A stretch of 64,000 bases of DNA from Bacillota bacterium (GCA_030019365.1 JASEFA010000005.1:91227-155226); one strand, 5' to 3'; positions 1 to 7,457 are shown, counted from the first letter of the stretch. Numbers and translations: made by a program. The notes: generated by a model not told the origin, from the sequence alone.

Positions 1-2
1 TG

Positions 3-639
3 GGCAGTGACGTTCTGGGCTCGGGGCTGGCGTTCGACGTGGAGATCGTACGCGGGGCAGGCGCCTTCGTGTGCGGTGAGGAGACCGCTCTTCTGGCCTC
101 GGTGGAAGGGAGAATGGGTGAGCCCTGTCCCCGGCCTCCTTTCCCCGCCGAGAAGGGCCTGTGGGGTTGCCCCACCGTCATCAACAACGTGGAGACATGG
201 GCCAACGTGCCGCTCATCCTGGTGGCGGGCGCCGACCTCTACCGTGGGGCAGGCACGGAAGCAAGCCGGGGGACGAAGGTGTTTTCTCTGGTGGGAGACG
301 TGACCAATACCGGCCTGGTCGAGGCGCCCATGGGGACCCCTCTGCGCCACGTGGTGGAGGTCATGGGAGGGGGGCTGTCGCGCGGGTCGCGCATCAAGGC
401 GGTGCAGACGGGGGGTCCCTCAGTGTCTGCGGGCATGCCCCCAGGGTGCCATAATGGGGCAACCTCGCGGGGCGCACGACATCAACCAGGGGCGCTGTAC
501 CCGGTGCGGGGTCTGCCGGGATGCCTGTTCGTTTGAAGCCATTGTGGTGGAACCCCGCCCCACGCCTCCGGCAACCCAACCGGGTTTCCGAGAGGCCACA
601 GCCCAGGCCGACCAGGAAAAGGTGAGCGGCCGTGAGTAG
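3..639 (+). pseudogene. Broken NADH-binding flavoprotein subunit (NuoF/HndC family), 5' end outside window
   Basis: Remnant of the FMN/NADH subunit of an NADH-linked hydrogenase or complex I. The window opens inside the gene. In frame 3 the family block GAGAFVCGEETALL (from nt 54) is followed by PTVINNVETWANVP and then TGGPS near nt 420. The frame is then lost. The next recognisable piece, CTRCGVCRDACSFEAIVVE in frame 1 (from nt 496), is the far end of the C-terminal ferredoxin domain of HndC-type proteins. The segment between, including the N3 iron-sulfur cysteines and the first ferredoxin cluster, is missing, so this is an internal deletion plus a frame change rather than a simple frameshift. 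The product would not be functional. The next gene starts 8 nt before the stop, as in an hnd/nuo operon. Family assignment is firm; real decay versus an assembly error is open. Confidence 0.7.
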
Positions 640-1264
640 TCACATTATAGTGGATGGCCTGAGCCTCCCCGTGCGGCCCGGCGATACCATCCTGGCTGCC
701 TGTCGGCGGGAGGGGGTGGAGATCCCTGCCTTCTGCCATCACCCCGGGCTGGAGCCATACGGGGCCTGCCGCCTGTGCGTGGTGGAGGTGACCACAGCCG
801 GTGCCCGCCCGGAGGCTCCGGGGCGAGTGGTGGCTTCCTGCACCACCCCCGCACGGGGAGAGATGGTGGTGCACACGGTTTCCCCGCGCGTGATGCGCGT
901 GCGGCGGGCCGTCATAGGATCTCTCCTGACCCGCCTTCCCACGGTTGAGGTCCTGCAGGAACTGGCCCACGATTTGGGTACGCCTGCGGGATCGGCGCCT
1001 GCGTGGAGGTTTGCCCCACGGGAGCAGTCGAGATGGTCATCGCCCGCGACCTTCCGGACCCGGACACCGGAGTTGCCGCAAGCCGTGCGCACCTGGCTGC
1101 CTGGCGGACCACCGTCTCCCTGGGTAGCTGTCGCGCCTGCGGCCGCCCCCTGTGGAGCAGCCGTATGGGTCGCACGGCCCCGGAGGGAATGGCCGACCTG
1201 TGCCCGGCGTGCCGCCGCAAAAGGCCCTCTCCCGCTCGCACCGGCTCAGCGGATGAAGCCGCCG
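632..1264 (+). pseudogene. Broken 2Fe-2S/4Fe-4S redox subunit (NuoG/hydrogenase-like N-terminal part)
   Basis: Starts at GTG 632, overlapping the preceding redox gene. Residues 1-75 form a complete 2Fe-2S domain of the NuoG/hydrogenase type, with AACRREGVEIPAFC, YGACRLCVVEV and VASCTTPAR supplying the cysteines. The chain then runs to LAHDLG near nt 977 and is broken. The continuation CGIGACVEVCPTGAVEMV lies in frame 1 (about nt 985-1035), so at least one 4Fe-4S motif half and its spacing are lost. A four-cysteine segment, CRACGRPLW and LCPACRR, ends the recognisable part near nt 1220. No stop precedes the convergent MBL-fold gene in this frame, so the 3' end is approximate. Together with the preceding gene it is what remains of an NADH-linked electron bifurcation or hydrogenase module. 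Confidence 0.6.
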
Positions 1265-2113
1265 TCAGAACTCGAAGCGGGCGCCGGTGGCCAGGGGCTG
1301 CCAGCGCTCCCCCAGGGCCTGCCGCAGCGCGAACTGGGCTTCGGTGCCCGTGCAGTGGCCGGCCACCACCTGCTGCGGCGCGAGGGCCAAGAGTTCCGAC
1401 ACGGTGTGCTCGATTCTCTGTGGTTTGGCCTCCACCAGGTGGAATCCGCCCAGCACGGCGCGGATGCGGTCCACGCCGGTGAGCTTGATGGCATGTTTGA
1501 GGATGTTGATGATCCCCGCGTGGCTGCAGCCGGTGATGACTACCAGTCCCTGCTCCTTCAGGTTGACCAGCAGGGAAACGTCGTCGGGCATGGGGTCGGG
1601 TACCAGACGGCCATCCTGAACGGTCCACACGGGGAAGCCCACGTCCTCGAAGTCGGTGACGCGGGCCACCTCCCCGGTGGTGGTCACCCCCTCCATGAGC
1701 GAGAGGGGATCGCGCGTGAGGATGAGGAGTGCTCCTGCCCGGGCGAGTTCGCCGGCGCTGTCTGCCGTTCCCATACCGACGTGGTACAACCGGGGCCGGA
1801 CTACGAAGTTGGGCCGGAAGACGGCAGGATGGGCGACCACAGGGATGTCCCTCTTCCCCATGCGCCGGATGACCTCTGCCAGGCCCCCGGTGTGGTCGTA
1901 ATGGCAGTGGGTGAGGACAATGGCGTGCACCGAGTCCGCCTGGATTCCCAGCCGGGACATGTTCTCCCCGAGGGTATCCGGTGCCTGCCCCACGTCCACC
2001 AGGAAGTTGTAAGCGTGCTTGCCCGAAGCCACTTCCACCCAGAGAGAAAGACCGTGCCTGGCGGCGACGTCGGAACGTGCCACCGAATTCTCCAAGAGGA
2101 CGGTAACGCTCAC
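1265..2113 (-). CDS. MBL-fold metallohydrolase (MJ0301 / dihydropterin synthase-like subgroup)
   Basis: Metallo-beta-lactamase fold hydrolase of the small-molecule branch that includes the archaeal MJ0301 protein, named as 7,8-dihydropterin-6-methyl synthase-like in databases. The zinc motif THCHYDHTGG, the following GCSHAGIINI, GGFHLV and the late histidine in GHCTG are all present and in order, so it should bind two metals. No signal peptide, so probably cytoplasmic. I place the start at GTG 2113, which gives the usual family opening MSVTVLLEN; an in-frame GTG at 2176 would add 21 residues. It is convergent with the broken redox genes and stands alone. The real substrate is unknown; this subgroup is often over-annotated. 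Confidence 0.8.
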   Translation of the reverse strand: MSVTVLLENSVARSDVAARHGLSLWVEVASGKHAYNFLVDVGQAPDTLGENMSRLGIQADSVHAIVLTHCHYDHTGGLAEVIRRMGKRDIPVVAHPAVFRPNFVVRPRLYHVGMGTADSAGELARAGALLILTRDPLSLMEGVTTTGEVARVTDFEDVGFPVWTVQDGRLVPDPMPDDVSLLVNLKEQGLVVITGCSHAGIINILKHAIKLTGVDRIRAVLGGFHLVEAKPQRIEHTVSELLALAPQQVVAGHCTGTEAQFALRQALGERWQPLATGARFEF

Positions 2114-2419
2114 CCGGTCTGCCTGCCCCAGTGCACCCAGCACCCTGCTCACCCCCCGTGGTTTGTCCCGTCCCACATCCTTTCGCCTCGCAACCCCCGT
2201 ATCCTCTCAGGCGGTGGTCTCGCCAGCAGGTATCATTACTGAAAGGCATGCCTGGTCGGGGCCGAAGCGCTGCACGGCCAAGGTAGAACCGCGGAGTTCT
2301 GGCCGGGACCCCCGGCGGTAAGCGAATCTTGCGCGGAGGAGCCTGGCAGCCAGGGCTCGCATAGGGTCCGGCTTTCCGGGGAACAACAGTTCTGGGAGAT
2401 CGTTGAAGGAGGGGGAACC

Positions 2420-2602
2420 TTGCCTCGGACGGATGACGTGCGTCCCGCGGAAATGACTCACAAAGAACTAGAGAGGCTCCAGCAGATAGAAAAGGAATTC
2501 AACCAGTTCCTGCTCACCCAGGGCAAGACCGATCCTGTGTATCTGGTGGCCTACAGCAGGCCCGCCGAGAGCGGTGCCGGAGGACCGGCCCGGGCCCGCT
2601 AG
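2420..2602 (+). CDS. Small hypothetical protein (60 aa)
   Basis: Short open frame starting at TTG 2420 with a strong site AAGGAGGGGG at 2406-2415, which is the main reason to believe it. The product is charged and probably helical in the first half (MTHKELERLQQIEKEF), then ends in a Gly/Ala/Arg tail. No family recognised, no cysteines, no membrane segment. It lies between the divergent MBL-fold gene and a stretch of gene remnants, so it may itself be the start of something now lost. Confidence 0.45.
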   Translation: MPRTDDVRPAEMTHKELERLQQIEKEFNQFLLTQGKTDPVYLVAYSRPAESGAGGPARAR

Positions 2603-2686
2603 GACCGGGCGAGCCTTGTAACCAGGGCGGCCTTCCTTGGAAACCGGGAGGCTGGCTCACGTGGCCAGGCCGCGCGAGCGGCGGGC

Positions 2687-2806
2687 TCAGACGGTGAATC
2701 CACGCAGGCGGTGGGCCACCTCCGTCACGCGGCGGCCCAGGTACCTGGCCACGGCCGGGTTGCCCTCGTCGGGTTCGTTGGTCGCCCGCTTGGCCCTCCT
2801 GCTGTC
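2687..2806 (-). pseudogene. C-terminal remnant, possibly of a flavodoxin/NADPH-FMN reductase family protein
   Basis: On the minus strand a frame bounded by TGA codons encodes about 39 residues that read like real protein, with the core NEPDEGNPAVARYLGRRV and a closing VTEVAHRLRGFTV. This resembles the last helix of flavodoxin-fold NAD(P)H-dependent reductases. No start codon or ribosome binding site belongs to it, so it is a fragment at best. The family call is a weak recognition. Confidence 0.3.
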
Positions 2807-2922
2807 TCAGGGCGGACGGCACCGGTGGCGGACGGCGTCGGGGCAGAAGGAAAAGGAGACAGGGGCGTCGAACCACAATCTCGTGCCACGACGTCATGGA
2901 TCGTAACACGGGGGTGGAGTAG

Positions 2923-3099
2923 ATGTGCCGGCAACCTACACCCTGGGAACGGGCGGTGGAGTTTCACGGTCACGAGTGTCCCGGTCTCGCTCTGGGGTTC
3001 AGGGCAGCCCAGGCCGGCCTGCGTGTACTGGGAGCAGAGCGGGTTGGGGACGAGGAGATCGTGGCCCGTCCACTCAGGCCAACCTGTTGCGCCTGCTGA
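2923..3099 (+). pseudogene. Truncated FmdE-family protein (N-terminal 58 residues)
   Basis: Starts at ATG 2923 behind GGTGGAG and carries the diagnostic FmdE opening FHGHECPGLALGFRAA, then RVLGAERVGDEEIVA, where the family normally continues into a conserved cysteine-containing strand. Instead the frame runs through RPLRPTCCAC to a stop. The rest of the FmdE domain and its zinc ribbon are missing. It lies just upstream of a TrmO-like fragment and of an intact, more divergent FmdE-like gene at 3376. This looks like an internal deletion that fused the 5' end of one gene to the 3' part of its neighbour. Confidence 0.6.
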
Positions 3100-3170
3100 G
3101 GGGATTCAGAGCAGCCACGGATTTGCCATGTTGCCTGGCAGGGGAGGGTGGTGGAGGAAGGGCGCCCCGA

Positions 3171-3383
3171 GCGCATTTTCGCTCCCCGGGAGGTGCCGGC
3201 GTGGACTTTGAGGTGAGGCCCATCGACGGGAGTCCCCTGGTGGACATCAAGCCTTACGTTCCGGACCTGGACTGCGTTCCCGCCGATGCCCCTGGGTGGT
3301 TCAGGAGGACGGCAGCCTCCGGACCGGCCCCGGCAGGGGCAGCTTCCTCCGCTCGAAACGGTGGAGGTCTCGGAGATGGATAG
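3171..3383 (+). pseudogene. C-terminal fragment of a TrmO/TsaA-family tRNA methyltransferase
   Basis: In frame 3 the segment VRPIDGSPLVDIKPYVPDLD (around nt 3212-3270) matches the characteristic end of the SAM-dependent TrmO/TsaA family, which methylates threonylcarbamoyladenosine at tRNA position 37. The whole N-terminal beta-barrel is missing and there is no start codon or ribosome binding site. The frame then ends at 3383 inside the start of the next gene. Seen directly: the conserved tail. Inferred: loss of the 5' part in the same event that truncated the FmdE gene just upstream. Confidence 0.5.
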
Positions 3384-4200
3384 GGAGCATATCCTCCGGC
3401 TGGTGCAGAGCGGTGAGGTGGACCACATCGGGGCCCGGGTGGAGGTGGACTTCGACAACCGCCAGCAGGTGCCGCTGGGGTTCCGCTACCGCGGCCGTCA
3501 CCACGAGGTGGTGGAGCTGATCCGGGCAGAACAGCCGTCCGCGCTGCACTACCACTACCTGGTGCGCACCACGACCGGCGTGTACGACCTGGTGCTGGTG
3601 CGGCAGCATCCGGGCCCGGGCCTGTCGCCTTCCGCCTGGTGGCTCGATTTCCGGGTGCGGGATGGCCAGGATGCGGGCGAGCCCGGTGGCCTCCCGGCGC
3701 GGTCACCGCAGGACGCGGGCTCCCTGGGACCCGGGCTGGCTCTGGTGAGAGGCGAGCTCCTGGGAGTGGTGGCCTTTCACGGCCACCTGTGTCCCGAACT
3801 GGCCCTCGGGTACCGGGCAGCGCTGATCGCCCGCGCCCGGCTGGACTTCGGCCGTCACGATCAGGGCCACCAGTCCGTGGTGATGCACAGCCCATCTTCG
3901 GCCGCCGACGCCATCCAGTATCTCACCGGCTGCACGGTGGGTAAGGGCACCCTGGTCCTGGACGATGCCGGATGCCAGGCGTTCTGCTTCGAGAACCGCA
4001 AGGGCAGGCTGCTGCTCAAGGTCGTGGCGGGGGTGCTGGACAAACCGCGAGAGTTGCGGGAGATAGAGGAAAAGATGGAGCAGGGCCGGGCTTCCCCCGA
4101 GCAACTTGCCTGTTACCAGGCGGAGGTGGACCGTCTGGTCAGGCGCATCCTGGAATCCCCCGACGACGCTCTGTTCGCCCACGTCCTGCTCACCAGCTAA
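3376..4200 (+). CDS. FmdE-family protein with an extra N-terminal domain
   Basis: 274 residues from ATG 3376 with GGAGG at 3363-3368 upstream. Residues 1-90 form a small domain with the strand-rich segments ARVEVDFDNRQQVPLGFRYR and HYHYLVRTTTG that I do not firmly recognise. Residues 125-235 are an FmdE domain: VVAFHGHLCPELALGYRAA, MHSPSSAADAIQYLTGCTV and GKGTLVLDD. FmdE proteins accompany molybdenum or tungsten formylmethanofuran dehydrogenases but are also widespread in bacteria, where their role is unclear. The family's usual C-terminal zinc ribbon is absent; the chain ends in a charged helical tail. No formylmethanofuran dehydrogenase is near. The next gene is preceded by its own promoter, so this gene probably ends its transcription unit. 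Confidence 0.75.
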   Translation: MDREHILRLVQSGEVDHIGARVEVDFDNRQQVPLGFRYRGRHHEVVELIRAEQPSALHYHYLVRTTTGVYDLVLVRQHPGPGLSPSAWWLDFRVRDGQDAGEPGGLPARSPQDAGSLGPGLALVRGELLGVVAFHGHLCPELALGYRAALIARARLDFGRHDQGHQSVVMHSPSSAADAIQYLTGCTVGKGTLVLDDAGCQAFCFENRKGRLLLKVVAGVLDKPRELREIEEKMEQGRASPEQLACYQAEVDRLVRRILESPDDALFAHVLLTS

Positions 4201-4398
4201 GAGCCCGTCCGCTGATCGGACCGCGTGCCGGGCAGCTGCTTTCGCGTTCCATTGCTACGAGGAATCGTACTTCCGGGAGCGCCGCGACTGCTGACCATTG
4301 CGGTGGTCGGCCACTTGCCGCTGCTGCCTGTTCTGCCAGTGCCGCCTGTTCTGCCGCTGAGTGCCGCCGTGCCGCTGGTCAAGAAGGCGGGACGATTA
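4201..4398 (+). other. Intergenic region with short imperfect CTGTTCTGCC repeats
   Basis: No gene seen. Around 4325-4372 the sequence is built from imperfect units of about 22 bases sharing CTGTTCTGCC and GTGCCGC. It has no poly-T tract, so I do not call a terminator. It leads directly into the promoter at 4399. Confidence 0.4.
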
Positions 4399-4427
4399 TT
4401 GACATACGGTCATTATGGGGGTATACT
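4399..4427 (+). promoter_or_regulatory. Sigma-70/SigA-type promoter for the NifX-like cluster
   Basis: Perfect -35 TTGACA (4399-4404) and -10 TATACT (4422-4427) separated by exactly 17 bases, 120 bases before the first NifX-like gene. It is the best consensus promoter in the window and would serve the whole cofactor/ATPase cluster. Confidence 0.75.
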
Positions 4428-4555
4428 ACGTAACGGGCATACGTCCTGAACGGGGGTGATCGGATGCCTGGCGTGCCCTCCCCATCTGCCAGCGGCGGGG
4501 CCGTGGTGCCCCTGCTCTCATCCCTGCTTCCGGTATCGGGAAAGGAGTGAGTGCA

Positions 4556-5104
4556 TTGAAGATGGCGGTGGCGGCGCAGGGCCAGGACCTGGATTCTCCG
4601 GTGGAAATGCGCTTCGGACGGGCCCCCTTTTTCGTGCTGGTGGACGCGGAGAGTCTGGAGTCGGAGGCCATCCCCAACCCGGCCATCAGCTCGGCGGGCG
4701 GAGCGGGGATACAGGTGGCCCAGCTTCTCGCCCGTAGCGGCGTGGGGGCGGTGGCGGCGGGTAACGTGGGTCCCAACGCCATGAGTGCCCTGTGCGCCGC
4801 CGGCGTACGAGTCTATGCCGCCAGCGGGGCGACGGTCCGGGAAACGGTGCAGGCTTTCCTGCGCGGGGAGCTGGTCCCTCTCGATGAGGCCACCGTGGCC
4901 GGTCACTTCGGCACCGCCTGGTCAACGGCACCCGGTGCACCAGCGGGCGCAGGCCCGGGCGGCCCGGGCCTGGCCGGGCGCGGCGGTGGTGGGATGGGCC
5001 GCGGGGGCAGCGTGGGAGCTGGTGGTGGCATGGGCCGGGGCATGGGGGGCAGAGGAGGTATGGGTCGCGGGCGCGGTGGCGGCCGCGCCGGTGGCCGGGG
5101 CTGA
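4556..5104 (+). CDS. NifX/NifB-type dinitrogenase cofactor-family protein with Gly-rich tail
   Basis: Single-domain protein of the dinitrogenase iron-molybdenum cofactor biosynthesis family (NifX, NifY, NafY, MTH1175), which elsewhere binds Fe-S or Fe-Mo cluster precursors. Residues 1-120 carry the family pattern: MAVAAQGQDLDSPVEMRFGR, FFVLVD, GAGIQVAQLLARSGVGAV and ATVRETVQAFLRGELV. The last 60 residues are a tail of Gly, Arg and Met (repeated GMGRG units), frequent in this family in anaerobes and possibly metal-binding. I choose TTG 4556 because AAAGGAG at 4541-4547 is spaced correctly; GTG 4547 is inside that site. No nitrogenase genes are in view, so a role in another metal cluster pathway is likely. 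Confidence 0.85.
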   Translation: MKMAVAAQGQDLDSPVEMRFGRAPFFVLVDAESLESEAIPNPAISSAGGAGIQVAQLLARSGVGAVAAGNVGPNAMSALCAAGVRVYAASGATVRETVQAFLRGELVPLDEATVAGHFGTAWSTAPGAPAGAGPGGPGLAGRGGGGMGRGGSVGAGGGMGRGMGGRGGMGRGRGGGRAGGRG

Positions 5105-5135
5105 TGTACGGGACAGAAAGGGGGGGAATCGCCGA

Positions 5136-5366
5136 GTGAGGATTGCGGTGGCATCGGAAGGCGGTATGGTGGCTCGGCACTTCGGTCGCTGTCCCGAGTA
5201 TACGATCTTCGAGGTACGGGACGGGACGGTGACGGGCAGGACGGTAGTCCCCAACCCCGGGCACCAGCCCGGCTTCCTGCCCGTGTATCTGGGCGATATG
5301 GGGGTCTCGTGCATCATCGCGGGGGGCATGGGTCCCCGCGCTCAGGGTCTGTTCGAGCAGCAGGGT
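5136..5366 (+). pseudogene. Second NifX-family protein, 5' half (interrupted by TnpB element)
   Basis: GTG 5136 with a purine-rich site at 5116-5127. It encodes 77 residues of a NifX/MTH1175 protein (MRIAVASEGGMVARHFGRCP, YTIFEVRDG, GVSCIIAGGMGPRAQGLFEQQG). After nt 5366 family similarity stops abruptly and the frame runs 25 more codons into the inserted element. The missing half is present at 7326-7457. Joining 5366 to 7326 restores one uninterrupted frame of 120 residues, the normal family length. Confidence 0.85.
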
Positions 5367-5594
5367 TGTCAGCAGCAGGGGGATACCCAGCAAGCTATGC
5401 CGTTTCCCAGCAATACTTGCAGCCGGCGGATGAAGGAGTGAGTCAAAGTACCGGTCACCGACCATTTCGAGGGGCAGGGAGCCATCCCTGGGGTGCTGGG
5501 CCTCAGCCGGTTGGGCGGGCAGGAGTTTCATGAACGGGGAGACCAGGCGGCGTGCGGTGATCGCGGGGCGGGAATCCGGGTCAGCGAACGGGTG

Positions 5595-5624
5595 TTGACA
5601 TGTGCCTTCGCTCCGTGATATGAT
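5595..5624 (+). promoter_or_regulatory. Promoter of the tnpB-like gene
   Basis: TTGACA (5595-5600) and TATGAT (5619-5624) with an 18-base spacer, inside the element and about 70 bases before the likely start codon of the tnpB-like gene. Confidence 0.55.
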
Positions 5625-5696
5625 GTCCTCGCGAACATACGTGTGAGGATCGGTCTGCCGGGTGGGCCCGTGGCCGTGGGGGAATGGCATTGGAGT

Positions 5697-7310
5697 GTGG
5701 TGGCGGTGAAGGTGACATTCGAGGCCAAGATCAAGGATGCGTCTCTGTATCCTCTCTTTGAGTCCTTCGCCGCCCTGTTTGGCTGTGTGGAACGGGCACT
5801 GTTCCGCGACCGCTACGTGCGGGGCGAGCCCCTCCGTGACTGCAAGCGCCGCTACCTGGGCACGTTCGGCATCACCGCCCGCATGTTCAACGCCGTTGCC
5901 TTCGTGCTGGAGGGCAAGGTGAAGGCGGCCCGAGAAGCCCGGGGGCGGCACCTGCGCGCGCTGAGGAACCAGATCCGCGCCCTGGGACGCTCCCTGGCCG
6001 AACTGAAGGACCGCCTGGGCCGCGCCGAGGCACGGGGGTCGAAGTGGCGGCTCAGGTTCCAGATCCACCAGAAGAAGCGGCGCCTTGCCTGCCTCAAGGC
6101 GAGGCTTGCGCAATTGGAGGCAGGTCTTGACCGCGCGGTACCGCCCCTCTGCTTTGGCTCGGGGCGGCTCTTCCGGGCCCAGTTCCACCTGGGGGAGAAC
6201 GGCTACTCCTCGCACGAGGAGTGGCTGGAAAGGTGGTGCTCTGCCCGCTCCTCCGGGTTCCTCTGCCTGGGCTCCCGGGACGAGACCTCCGGCAACCAGA
6301 CCTGCACCCTGTTTCCCGACGGCTCTATCAGGCTGAGGGTACCGGACTGCCTGGCGCCGAGCTTCGGCCGCTGGGTGATGATCGGGGATGTTCGCTTCCG
6401 GCGGGGTGAGGAGGCACTGCGGTATGCCATCTCCGCGGGCCAGGCGATCAGCTACCGTTTCTTCCGCAGGGAGAAGAAAGGTAAGGTGGTGTGGTACCTC
6501 GGGGCCACCGTGGAGCAGGCTCCTTCTCCGCTGGTGACCGACCCCGCCCTTGGGGCCCTGGGGGTGGATCTCAACCCCCATCTGCTGGCCGTGGCGCAGG
6601 TGGACCGGTACGGCAACCCGGTGGCCTGGCGCCACCTTCCCCTCCTCCTTCACGGTCGCAGGCGCGAGCAGGTTACCGCTGCCCTAGGTGATGCCGTGGC
6701 GGAGGTGGTGGCCTGGGCCAGGGCAGAAGGCATACCCATCGTGGTGGAGGAACTGGACTTTGAGAAGAAGAAGGCAGAACTCCGGGAGAGAAACCCCCGC
6801 TACGCCCGTCTGCTCTCTGCCTTCTCGTACCGCAAGTTCTGGGTGATGCTCAATTCCCGGGCGGCCCGGGAGGGTGTGGGGGTGATGGCGAGGGACCCTG
6901 CCCTCACCAGTGTGATTGGGGAAGCGAAGTTCGGCTCCGGGTACGGGCTATCGCCCCATGCAGCGGGGGCGGTTGCGATAGCGCGGCGGGGCTTGCGGTT
7001 TGGGGAGCGGCTCCGGTCCAGGTCCGCCCTCGTGCTACCTGTAAGGAATCGCACGAGGCACGTCTGGTCAGACTGGAGGCGTTTATCCCAGGGGCTGCGT
7101 GCCCGAGGGGCACGTGGTCGGCGTCTCTCCGAGAGAGATCGGGGCAGGGGGCTACCCCTATCCCGGGTGGCACGGGCGGCCATGCCGCACGGCCCACCCG
7201 GTGATGGTCTATCCCCGGTCCCGGGGTGGGAATCCCCGGCGCAAACCGTCGGGAAAGCTGTTCGCCCGGCGTGCTTAACGGTATTGCCAGGAAACTGCAA
7301 GTATCATTGA
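5697..7310 (+). CDS. TnpB-like RNA-guided nuclease family protein with atypical RuvC-III
   Basis: About 537 residues. The frame is open from GTG 5643, but GTG 5697, twelve bases after GGGGGAA, gives the family-like opening VVAVKVTFEAKI. An N-terminal basic helical region (KKRRLACLKARLAQLEAGL) precedes the RuvC-like core. The first catalytic Asp is in GVDLNPHLLAV (codon at 6567) and the Glu in IVVEELDFEKKK (codon 6747). Where TnpB proteins have the third Asp in a DxNAA context, this protein reads GYGLSPHAAGAVAIARR with Ser at codon 6951, and the CxxC zinc ribbon is absent. The C-terminal 90 residues are Arg-rich and are encoded by palindrome-rich DNA. Belongs to the IS605 OrfB / IS1341-type group; nuclease activity is uncertain. 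Confidence 0.75.
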   Translation: MVAVKVTFEAKIKDASLYPLFESFAALFGCVERALFRDRYVRGEPLRDCKRRYLGTFGITARMFNAVAFVLEGKVKAAREARGRHLRALRNQIRALGRSLAELKDRLGRAEARGSKWRLRFQIHQKKRRLACLKARLAQLEAGLDRAVPPLCFGSGRLFRAQFHLGENGYSSHEEWLERWCSARSSGFLCLGSRDETSGNQTCTLFPDGSIRLRVPDCLAPSFGRWVMIGDVRFRRGEEALRYAISAGQAISYRFFRREKKGKVVWYLGATVEQAPSPLVTDPALGALGVDLNPHLLAVAQVDRYGNPVAWRHLPLLLHGRRREQVTAALGDAVAEVVAWARAEGIPIVVEELDFEKKKAELRERNPRYARLLSAFSYRKFWVMLNSRAAREGVGVMARDPALTSVIGEAKFGSGYGLSPHAAGAVAIARRGLRFGERLRSRSALVLPVRNRTRHVWSDWRRLSQGLRARGARGRRLSERDRGRGLPLSRVARAAMPHGPPGDGLSPVPGWESPAQTVGKAVRPACLTVLPGNCKYH

Positions 7311-7325
7311 GTTTTCAGGAACGGT
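7030..7325 (+). ncRNA. Candidate omega/reRNA at the right end of the TnpB element
   Basis: The 3' end of the tnpB-like gene and the element's right end form a dense series of hairpins: CGTGCCC/GGGCACG (7098-7114, 3-base loop), CCGGGTGG/CCACCCGG (7163-7170 and 7194-7201) and CCCCGG/CCGGGG (7213-7226). TnpB guide RNAs characteristically overlap the gene's 3' end and stop at the right boundary, with flanking host DNA as the guide. Position and structure fit; expression is not shown by the sequence. Confidence 0.35.
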
Positions 7326-7457
7326 ATCAGGACCGTAGTGGGGGTGGAGGGCCCCGTGGACGGGGCGGTGAGCGCTTTCCTGCGCGGAGACCTGGTGCCC
7401 GGCGAGAGTTTCTGTGACCACCCTCATGGAGGAGGTGAGTGCGATGCCGTGGGGTGA
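7326..7457 (+). pseudogene. Second NifX-family protein, 3' half
   Basis: Resumes exactly where the 5' half at 5136-5366 stops. The frame reads IRTVVGVEGPVDGAVSAFLR then GDLVPGESFCDHPHGGGEC and a stop at 7455-7457, which is the ordinary C-terminus of NifX/MTH1175 proteins. It has no start codon of its own. Its last 14 bases overlap the start of the following DUF5320 gene, which shows the original operon order. Confidence 0.85.

Larger units (their letters stand above)
5367..7325 (+). mobile_element. TnpB-only IS605/IS1341-type insertion element (about 1.96 kb)
   Basis: Boundaries come from the interrupted NifX gene: removing 5367-7325 rejoins its reading frame exactly (the junction can slide by about 3 bases because both sides carry GGT). 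There is no target duplication, as expected for the IS200/IS605 group. The ends carry related subterminal sequences in inverted orientation: GTTTCCCAGCAATAC at 5402-5416 against GTATTGCCAGGAAAC at 7281-7295, and ATACTTGCAG at 5413-5422 against CTGCAAGTAT at 7295-7304. The only gene is a TnpB-like protein; no Y1 transposase is present, so mobility would need TnpA in trans. Confidence 0.8.

Noticed and set aside
4405..4416. Half-site GGTCATTA resembling the 16-bp palindrome at 42157 and 47537
   Set aside because: Only one arm matches and it lies inside the promoter of an unrelated cluster; chance is sufficient.
4686..6653. Long minus-strand open frame opposite the NifX and TnpB genes
   Set aside because: Pro/Arg/Gln-rich composition typical of antisense to GC-rich genes; the plus strand carries clear conserved families and the frame crosses the element boundary at 5366.
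4547..7457. Reading the NifX-like genes as nitrogenase maturation
   Set aside because: No nif structural or NifB/E/N genes in the window; NifX-fold proteins next to MinD-ferredoxin ATPases and DUF5320 are common in non-diazotrophs.
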